Under the pieces are notes generated by a model. The model searched no databases and was not told the origin of the DNA. It saw only the letters and a program-made list of their open reading frames with translations. A program made the translations under genes and the position numbers. From contig NZ_JAERRK010000026.1 of NCBI RefSeq assembly GCF_016741775.1, forward strand, positions 1-64,000: DNA of 64,000 bases, written 5' to 3'. Source of the stretch: Streptomyces actinomycinicus (lineage in GTDB: Bacteria; Actinomycetota; Actinomycetes; Streptomycetales; Streptomycetaceae). This document shows positions 58,990 through 64,000 of this stretch, one piece after another (position 1 is the stretch's first letter; each line of letters starts with the position of its first letter).

Positions 58990-59598
58990 TCAGCCGCGGG
59001 CCGGCTCCTGGTAGGGCACCCGGGCCAGCTCGTGGACCTCGCCGACCGTGCCCCACTCGTTGCCGCCCAGGCGGGACAGGGGGCGCAGCAGACCGATGTC
59101 GGGCCGGCCGGACACCAGCGCGTCCTCATGGACCGCGGCGTGCACGACCCGGCCGAACACCACCGTCGAGTTGCCCAGCAGCAGTGTCGAGTGCAGCGTG
59201 CACTCCAGGGCGACCGGCGATGCGGCCACGCGGGGCGGCCGCACCCGCAGCGAGGGCTCCCGCTCGATGCCCACGGCGTCGAACTCGCCCTCGTCCCGGG
59301 GGAAGTCGGTCGCCGTCGCGTTGACCTCCGCGAAGAGCGGCTCGGGCGCGAAGTTGACGACGAACTCGCCCGTCGCCTCCACATTGCGCAGGGAGTCCTT
59401 GCGGCCCACCGAGGTGAACTGCACGATGGGCGGCTCGGTGCAGGCCACGGTGAAGAACGAGTGCGGAGCCAGGTTCGCCGTCGCGCCGTCCGGCGTGAGG
59501 GTGGAGACCCAGGCGATCGGCCGGGGTACGACGACGGCCGTGAGCAGCCGGTAGAACGATCCGGGCCCCATGGCTTCCGGTGAGTAGTCGACACGCAT
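58990..59598 (-). CDS. flavin reductase-like (split barrel) protein
   Basis: 202 residues. The split-barrel flavin-binding fold of the flavin reductase/DIM6 family: FYRLLTAVVVPRPIAWVSTL, NLAPHSFFTVACTEPPIVQF, with core APHSFFTVACTEPP, DSLRNVEATGEFVVNF and VVFGRVVHAAVHED. Proteins of this type supply reduced FMN to monooxygenases or reduce quinones. It is monocistronic and separated from the azoreductase gene by a hairpin. The real substrate is unknown. Confidence 0.87.
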   Translation of the reverse strand: MRVDYSPEAMGPGSFYRLLTAVVVPRPIAWVSTLTPDGATANLAPHSFFTVACTEPPIVQFTSVGRKDSLRNVEATGEFVVNFAPEPLFAEVNATATDFPRDEGEFDAVGIEREPSLRVRPPRVAASPVALECTLHSTLLLGNSTVVFGRVVHAAVHEDALVSGRPDIGLLRPLSRLGGNEWGTVGEVHELARVPYQEPARG

Positions 59599-59613
59599 GA
59601 CAGCACGCTAAGC

Positions 59614-59642
59614 GGTGGGGTGCACGCTGCGTGCACCCCACC
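59614..59642. terminator. hairpin between azoreductase and flavin reductase genes
   Basis: GGTGGGGTGCACGC (59614-59627), one central base and the exact reverse complement (59629-59642) form a 14-bp stem. It lies between the azoreductase stop and the flavin reductase start on the minus strand, so it most likely ends the azoreductase transcript. Confidence 0.75.
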
Positions 59643-59676
59643 CCCCTTTACGACGCGGGCTCCGCCCGGGCGCGGC

Positions 59677-60327
59677 TCAGGCCGCCAGGCGCTCGGCGAG
59701 CCGCTGCGCCTGCTCGGCGGCGTCCGCGAAGGCACGGTCACGAGAGGCCTGGTACAGCGGGACCAGCTCGGCCATCGCCGGGTTCTGCGGTGCCATGGTC
59801 AGCTCCGGGACGATGAAGTCCAGCTCCAGGCCGAGGGCGTCGCCGAGCACGGCCGTGAGGTAGTTCTGCACGTACTCGTAGGACTCCCGCGGGGTGCCCG
59901 GCGCGTAGGAGCCGCCCCGGCTGGCGACGACGGTCACCGGGGTGCCCTTTACGGACTGGCCCGCGCCCGCGGTCCGGCCGAGCAGGATCACGTTGTCCAG
60001 CCAGGCCTTGAGGGTCGACGGGATCGCGTAGTTGTACATCGGGGCGCCGATCAGCACCGCGTCGGCGCGCTCCAGCTCCTCGATCAGCCGCACGCGCTCC
60101 GCGAAGGCCGCCGCCTGGGCGGGCGTGTGGGAGGCCGGGTCGGAGAAGCCCGCGAGGTGCGCGTCGGCGGTGATGTGCGGGACGGGCTGCGCCGCCAGGT
60201 CGCGGTAGACGACCGTGCCCTGCGGGTGCAGCTCCTCCCAGTGCTTGCGGAACGCCTCCGTCACGGCACGGGAGGACGAGGCCTCGGTCGGGAACACGGA
60301 GGAGTCGATGTGCAGCAGTGTGGTCAT
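59677..60327 (-). CDS. azoR: FMN-dependent NADH-azoreductase
   Basis: 216 residues. The flavodoxin-like fold starts LLHIDSSVFPTEASSSRAVT. FMN contacts are expected in GAPMYNYAIPSTLKAWLDNV and VVASRGGSY, both signatures of AzoR. The enzyme reduces azo compounds and quinones by two-electron transfer and protects against electrophiles. It is divergent from an HxlR regulator, an arrangement typical of quinone-inducible azoreductase genes. Confidence 0.92.
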   Translation of the reverse strand: MTTLLHIDSSVFPTEASSSRAVTEAFRKHWEELHPQGTVVYRDLAAQPVPHITADAHLAGFSDPASHTPAQAAAFAERVRLIEELERADAVLIGAPMYNYAIPSTLKAWLDNVILLGRTAGAGQSVKGTPVTVVASRGGSYAPGTPRESYEYVQNYLTAVLGDALGLELDFIVPELTMAPQNPAMAELVPLYQASRDRAFADAAEQAQRLAERLAA

Positions 60328-60385
60328 GGGGTGTCTCCAGGAAGGGGAAAGAAAGCCGCACGCCAGGACGGGCGGCTGAGGTTTC

Positions 60386-60414
60386 GTACTGTACTACTTC
60401 TAACATAGGTACTT
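60386..60414. promoter_or_regulatory. GTACT repeats in the azoR/HxlR divergent promoter
   Basis: GTACT occurs at 60386, 60391 and 60410 in an unusually AT-rich divergent region (60386-60426). Each GTAC is itself palindromic. They are candidate half-sites for the HxlR-type repressor encoded to the right. Confidence 0.55.
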
Positions 60415-60452
60415 ACTTTTTTTCACTCCCCTACGGCCGGTACCCTGAGGCC

Positions 60453-60833
60453 ATGGCGGCGGAGCAGAATCACGACAGCGCGGCGTGCAAGCGGGTGGAC
60501 GACGGCATCACCCGCGTCTTCCAGCTGCTCGGGAAGCGCTGGAGCGGCCCGATCGTGGCCGTCCTGGTGGAACAGCCCGCCTACTTCGCCGATCTCCGGC
60601 GGGCCGTCCCCGGCATCAGCGAACGCATGCTCTCCGACCGGCTCGCCGAACTCGGCGCGGCCGGCCTCGTCCTGCGCGAGGTGGACGAGGGGCCGCCGCT
60701 GCGTGTCTCCTACCGGCTGACCGAGGCCGGCGCGGCGCTCGAGCCCGCGCTGCGGGAACTGGGCGAGTGGGCCAAGGCCCACCTGCCGGAGGGGGCCGCG
60801 TGCCCCGAGACGACGCAGGTGCGCCAGCCCTAG
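60453..60833 (+). CDS. HxlR-family (MarR-like) winged-helix regulator
   Basis: 126 residues from the ATG at 60453. The family hallmark cysteine is in SAACKRVDDGI. The winged helix is ITRVFQLLGKRWSGPIVAVL, YFADLRRAVPGISERMLSDR and LAELGAAGLVLREV with PLRVSYRLTEAG. The N-terminal cysteine may sense quinones or electrophiles. The divergent azoreductase is its probable target. The gene ends 133 bp before an S41 protease gene. Confidence 0.9.
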   Translation: MAAEQNHDSAACKRVDDGITRVFQLLGKRWSGPIVAVLVEQPAYFADLRRAVPGISERMLSDRLAELGAAGLVLREVDEGPPLRVSYRLTEAGAALEPALRELGEWAKAHLPEGAACPETTQVRQP

Positions 60834-60966
60834 GCACCGGCTCGGCGACACGCGGGCACCTCGGGGGGCCCGCCCCGGCCCCCGGTGTGCCGCTCCGCCG
60901 GATGGCGGACCGCACCTGCGTCGGACACGGTGGTGGGGTACGGCCCCGTACCCGGAGGACCCGATC

Positions 60967-62340
60967 GTGCGCCTCGTCACCGCCACCGTCGCAGCCCTGG
61001 CCCTCTCCGTCCTGGCCGTACCGGCCGCAACCCTCGCACCACCGCGCTCGCCGGCCACCGACGGAGTGTGGCGGACGGACGGCTACGGCACCCTCCTCGT
61101 CGTCGCCCGGGGCACCCTGCGCGAGTACCAGGTCACCTCCGTCAGCTGCCTCAGAGGCGAGTCCGCACGGCAGACCGGCCCCGGCTCCTACACCACCTCC
61201 GACGGCACGGTCCTCACCGTGCGGACCGGCCGCGACCGCGACCACGCCCGGCTCGCCACCGCCGGCTCCGTCGGACACCGGCGGCTCGTCCGGGTCCGTG
61301 CCCTGCCCGCCTACTGCACCCGGCCGCCCCCGGAGGCTCCGCGGGCCCGGTTCGACGCGCTCTGGCAGACCTTCGAGGAGAACTACCCCTTCTTCGCGCG
61401 CAAGGGCGTCGACTGGGACGCCGTCCGCGACCGGTACCGGCCGCAGGTACGGCCGAACACCACCGGACCCGAACTCTTCGGCATCTTCAGCCGCATGCTG
61501 CGACCCCTGTACGACGTCCACGTCACGCTCGAGGACGACGACCGCGACTTCTTCGAGCTGCGGCCCGGAACCGAGCTGCCGAGCGATGAACTGGAAACCA
61601 GGGTGAAGGAGTTCGTCGAAACCCGCGACCTGCGGCACGCGACCGGCCGGCAGGACTTCGCCGAAGGGCTGATCACCTACGCCGACCTGCCCGGCGACCT
61701 CGGCTACCTGCGCATCTCCGCCTTCGACTTCTACGCGGGCGACGACGCGCCCTACGCCGCGGACCGCAGGGAACTCGACCGGACGCTCGACACCGTCCTC
61801 ACCGCGGACCGTGCCGGGCGCCTGAAAGGCCTGATCATCGACCTGCGCGTGAACGACGGCGGCTCCGACGCCCTCGGCATCAGGCTCGCCGAACGGCTCA
61901 CCGACTCCCCCTACACCGCCTACGCCAAACGCGCCCGCAACGACCCGGACCACCCCGACCGGCACACCCGGCCCGAACCCGTACGCGTCGTCCCGGCCGA
62001 CGCGCCCCGCTTCACCGGCCCGATCGCGGTCCTCACCGGCGGATCGACGGTCAGCGCCGGCGAGACCTTCACCCAGGCCCTGTTCGACCGTCCCGGCCGC
62101 ACCGTACGCATCGGACAGCCCACCCAGGGCGTCTTCTCGGACCCGCTGACGCGGACCCTGCCCGGCGGCCTGTCCTTCACCCTGCCCAACGAGGAGTACC
62201 TGACCCGCACCGGACGCACCTTCGACGGCACGGGCATCCCGCCGCACGTCACCGTACCCGTCTTCACCGAGGAGGAGTTCGCGCACCACCGGGACTCGGC
62301 GTTCGACCGCGCGGTCACCCTCCTGCGCACACCCGCCTGA
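60967..62340 (+). CDS. secreted S41-family (tail-specific-like) serine protease
   Basis: 457 residues from a GTG at 60967. Signal peptide: LVTATVAALALSVLAVPAAT. An uncharacterised N-terminal domain (TDGVWRTDGYGTLLVVARG) is followed by the S41 core: FDALWQTFEENYPFFARKGV, LRPLYDVHVTLED, GYLRISAFDFY, LIIDLRVNDGG and VLTGGSTVSAGETFTQAL, whose serine is the presumed nucleophile. No PDZ domain is obvious, which is typical of the IRBP-like branch. It would act outside the cell. It ends six bases from the convergent glutamate-cysteine-ligase-family gene. Confidence 0.88.
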   Translation: MRLVTATVAALALSVLAVPAATLAPPRSPATDGVWRTDGYGTLLVVARGTLREYQVTSVSCLRGESARQTGPGSYTTSDGTVLTVRTGRDRDHARLATAGSVGHRRLVRVRALPAYCTRPPPEAPRARFDALWQTFEENYPFFARKGVDWDAVRDRYRPQVRPNTTGPELFGIFSRMLRPLYDVHVTLEDDDRDFFELRPGTELPSDELETRVKEFVETRDLRHATGRQDFAEGLITYADLPGDLGYLRISAFDFYAGDDAPYAADRRELDRTLDTVLTADRAGRLKGLIIDLRVNDGGSDALGIRLAERLTDSPYTAYAKRARNDPDHPDRHTRPEPVRVVPADAPRFTGPIAVLTGGSTVSAGETFTQALFDRPGRTVRIGQPTQGVFSDPLTRTLPGGLSFTLPNEEYLTRTGRTFDGTGIPPHVTVPVFTEEEFAHHRDSAFDRAVTLLRTPA

Positions 62341-62346
62341 CCCCGG

Positions 62347-63825
62347 TCAGTCCACCGGCCAGGTGTGCACCGGTGCATTGAGGTGCATGTAGTCCATGTA
62401 CAGCCGGGTCATCCGGCGCAGCGCCTCGTGACGGCTCGCGCGGGTGGTGGAGACGACGTGGTGGAACATCTCCTTCTGCCACACGGCACCGTTGCGGGCC
62501 GTCACACACCGCTGCTCGATGATGCCCAGCAGCGGCTCCCGCCACGCCGCGTCCATGCCGGAGCGCTCCAGACCGCGGTGCGCCAGCGGCAGCAGCCGCC
62601 GCAGCACCAGCTCCGGCACCGGCACCTCACCCATCCCGGGCCAGTACAGCAACGCCTCGATCCCGTTACGGGCGGCGGCGTGCAGGTTGTCCTCGGCGGC
62701 GGACAACGACATCCGTGACCACACCGGCCGGTCCTCCTCCACCAGCGCCCGGGTGAGCCCGTAGTAGAAGGCGCCGTTGGCCAGGGTGTCGGCGACGGTC
62801 GGCCCGGCCGGCAGCACCCGGTTCTCCACCCGGATGTGCGGTAGGTCGCCGGCGACGGCGTAGACGGGGCGGTTCCAGCGGTAGATCGTGCCGTTGTGCA
62901 GGGTGAGTTCGGACAGCTCCGGGGTGTCGCCGCGATCCAGCGTCTCCGTCGGATCCTGTTCGTCGCACAACGGCAGCAGGGCCGGGAAGTACCGAAGGTT
63001 CTCCTCGAACAGGTCGAAGACGCTGTTGATCCACCGCTCCCCGAACCACACCCGGGGCCGCACCCCCTGCACCTTGATCTCTTCCGGGCGGGTGTCGGTG
63101 GCCTGCTCGAACAGCGGAATCCGGGTCTCGTGCCACAGCTCCTTGCCGAACAGGAACGGGGAGTTCGCCGCCAGCGCCACCTGCACCCCGGAGATCGCCT
63201 GCGCGGCGTTCCAGTAGGGCGCGAACTCCTCGGGGGAGACCTGCAGATGGAACTGCGTACTCGTGCAGGCGGCCTCCGGGGTGATCGTGTCCGCGTAGGT
63301 ACGCAGCCGGTCGACCCCGTCGATCTCGATGCGCAGGTCCTCGCCGCGGGCCGCGAAGACCTGGTCGTTGAGCAGCCGGTAGCGGGGGTTCTCCGACAGG
63401 GAGTCCTCGCCGATGTCCTCCTGCCGCAGCGTGGGCAGGATCCCCACGACGACCAGACGGGTACCGACCGACCCGGCACGCTCGTCGGCGTGGTTCAGCG
63501 CGTCCCGGATCTCCGACTCCCAGGCGTCGGGACCGCCCGCCGTCAGCCGCCGGGGCGGCACGTTGATCTCCAGGTTGAACCGGCCCAGCTCGGTCGACCA
63601 GGCGGGATCGGAGATCGCCTCCAGCACATCGGCGTTGCGCATCGCCGGCTCGGCGTCCGCGTCCACCAGGTTCAGTTCTATCTCCAGCCCGACCTGCGGC
63701 CGCTCCGACTCGAACCGTGACTCGCGCAGCATCTGCGCCAACGCGTCGAGACACTCGTGCATCTTGATCCGGTACCGGCGTCGGTCCTCGCGGGTGAAGA
63801 CGAGCGCCGGGACGTCACGCCCCAT
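62347..63825 (-). CDS. glutamate-cysteine ligase family (GCS2) enzyme
   Basis: 492 residues from the ATG at 63825, with GGAGGG five bases upstream. GCS2-type features: PQVGLEIELNLVDADAEPAM, ELGRFNLEINVPPRRL, ACTSTQFHLQVSPEEFAPYW, SGVQVALAANSPFLFGKEL and HIRVENRVLPAGP. The family ligates glutamate to cysteine or another amine with ATP. Actinomycetes use mycothiol and ergothioneine rather than glutathione, so this branch may be EgtA-like or make another gamma-glutamyl compound. The cluster gives no other egt genes, so the product is left open. Confidence 0.85.
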   Translation of the reverse strand: MGRDVPALVFTREDRRRYRIKMHECLDALAQMLRESRFESERPQVGLEIELNLVDADAEPAMRNADVLEAISDPAWSTELGRFNLEINVPPRRLTAGGPDAWESEIRDALNHADERAGSVGTRLVVVGILPTLRQEDIGEDSLSENPRYRLLNDQVFAARGEDLRIEIDGVDRLRTYADTITPEAACTSTQFHLQVSPEEFAPYWNAAQAISGVQVALAANSPFLFGKELWHETRIPLFEQATDTRPEEIKVQGVRPRVWFGERWINSVFDLFEENLRYFPALLPLCDEQDPTETLDRGDTPELSELTLHNGTIYRWNRPVYAVAGDLPHIRVENRVLPAGPTVADTLANGAFYYGLTRALVEEDRPVWSRMSLSAAEDNLHAAARNGIEALLYWPGMGEVPVPELVLRRLLPLAHRGLERSGMDAAWREPLLGIIEQRCVTARNGAVWQKEMFHHVVSTTRASRHEALRRMTRLYMDYMHLNAPVHTWPVD

Positions 63826-63960
63826 CGGCCCTCCAGGGTCCCCTCGTCGGACACCTCTCCCCCCAGCGTCGCACCACCGCACGACCCGCACCACGGCTAC
63901 GGGACGAAGGCCCTCCCCACTCCGGCACCGAGCGCGGACGCATGGGGGAAGATGGGCCCC

Positions 63961-64000
63961 ATGACCATGTCCCGCGGCGCCCGCCGGCCCACGATCGCCG
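63961..64000 (+). CDS. start of a plus-strand gene cut by the window edge
   Basis: ATGACCATG at 63961 opens a frame (MTMSRGARRPTIA) that runs to the last base. Only 13 codons are visible. It is divergent from the glutamate-cysteine-ligase-family gene. No function can be assigned, and even its coding status is a guess based on position. Confidence 0.3.
   Translation, partial: MTMSRGARRPTIA

Overview
The window is high-GC, codon-biased actinobacterial DNA. GTG starts are common, four-base ATGA/GTGA gene overlaps are frequent, and several families are typical of Streptomyces (OsdKR, HbpS-SenS-SenR-FurS-CpeB, a BlaA/BlaB-type beta-lactamase locus, GH55 laminarinase, DUF6131). It is most likely a Streptomyces chromosome, and the density of stress and accessory functions suggests a chromosome arm. 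No rRNA, tRNA, transposase or CRISPR array was seen.

Layout. 1-10.3 kb: the end of a ricin-lectin protein, a secreted GH55 beta-1,3-glucanase with a discoidin domain, an AraC regulator, an ANTAR protein, an M20 amidohydrolase divergent from an Orn/Lys/Arg decarboxylase-fold enzyme, and a large KatE catalase. 10.4-16.8 kb: a minus-strand stressosome operon (RsbR-RsbS-RsbT, then two SpoIIE-type phosphatases) and an acyltransferase. 17.1-27.8 kb: an oxygen/dormancy (DevR/OsdR-like) island with response regulator, two universal stress proteins, phosphoketolase, STAS protein, zinc alcohol dehydrogenase, flavin-binding-fold protein, double-GAF sensor kinase, CBS-BON protein and a cyclic-nucleotide-binding protein. 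Copies of one palindromic motif, GGGCCG-N2-CGGCCC, lie upstream of nearly every transcription unit in it. 27.9-36.2 kb: a coiled-coil protein, a glycosidase-like exported protein, then furA-katG, hbpS and senS-senR (haem/redox sensing). 36.3-39.3 kb: blaB-blaA divergent from a class A beta-lactamase. 39.3-45.6 kb: VOC protein, unknown protein, a 60-aa Cys/His microprotein, polysaccharide deacetylase, M4 protease and a 51-aa DUF6131 membrane protein. 45.9-52.9 kb: a methanogen-output-domain protein with a SpoIIE phosphatase, two gene remnants, pirin, an EamA-type transporter and small conserved proteins. 53.2-58.9 kb: a PotABCD-type importer divergent from a GntR regulator and a lone cache-domain protein. 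59-64 kb: flavin reductase, azoreductase with divergent HxlR regulator, S41 protease, a glutamate-cysteine-ligase-family enzyme and the start of a further gene.

How the genes work together. Most of the window handles redox, oxygen and general stress: two haem catalases, the HbpS-SenSR haem sensor, the OsdKR dormancy system, a stressosome and a third, stand-alone phosphatase module that can feed sigma-B-type partner switching.

The most unusual pattern is not a gene. At least eight gene 3' ends, mostly at convergent junctions, carry short tandem arrays. Each locus has its own unit (about 18, 19, 21, 26, 28, 31 or 33 bp), and in most of them the array is in register with, and contains, the stop codon of the adjoining gene. 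Other convergent junctions instead carry perfect 8-22 bp hairpins.
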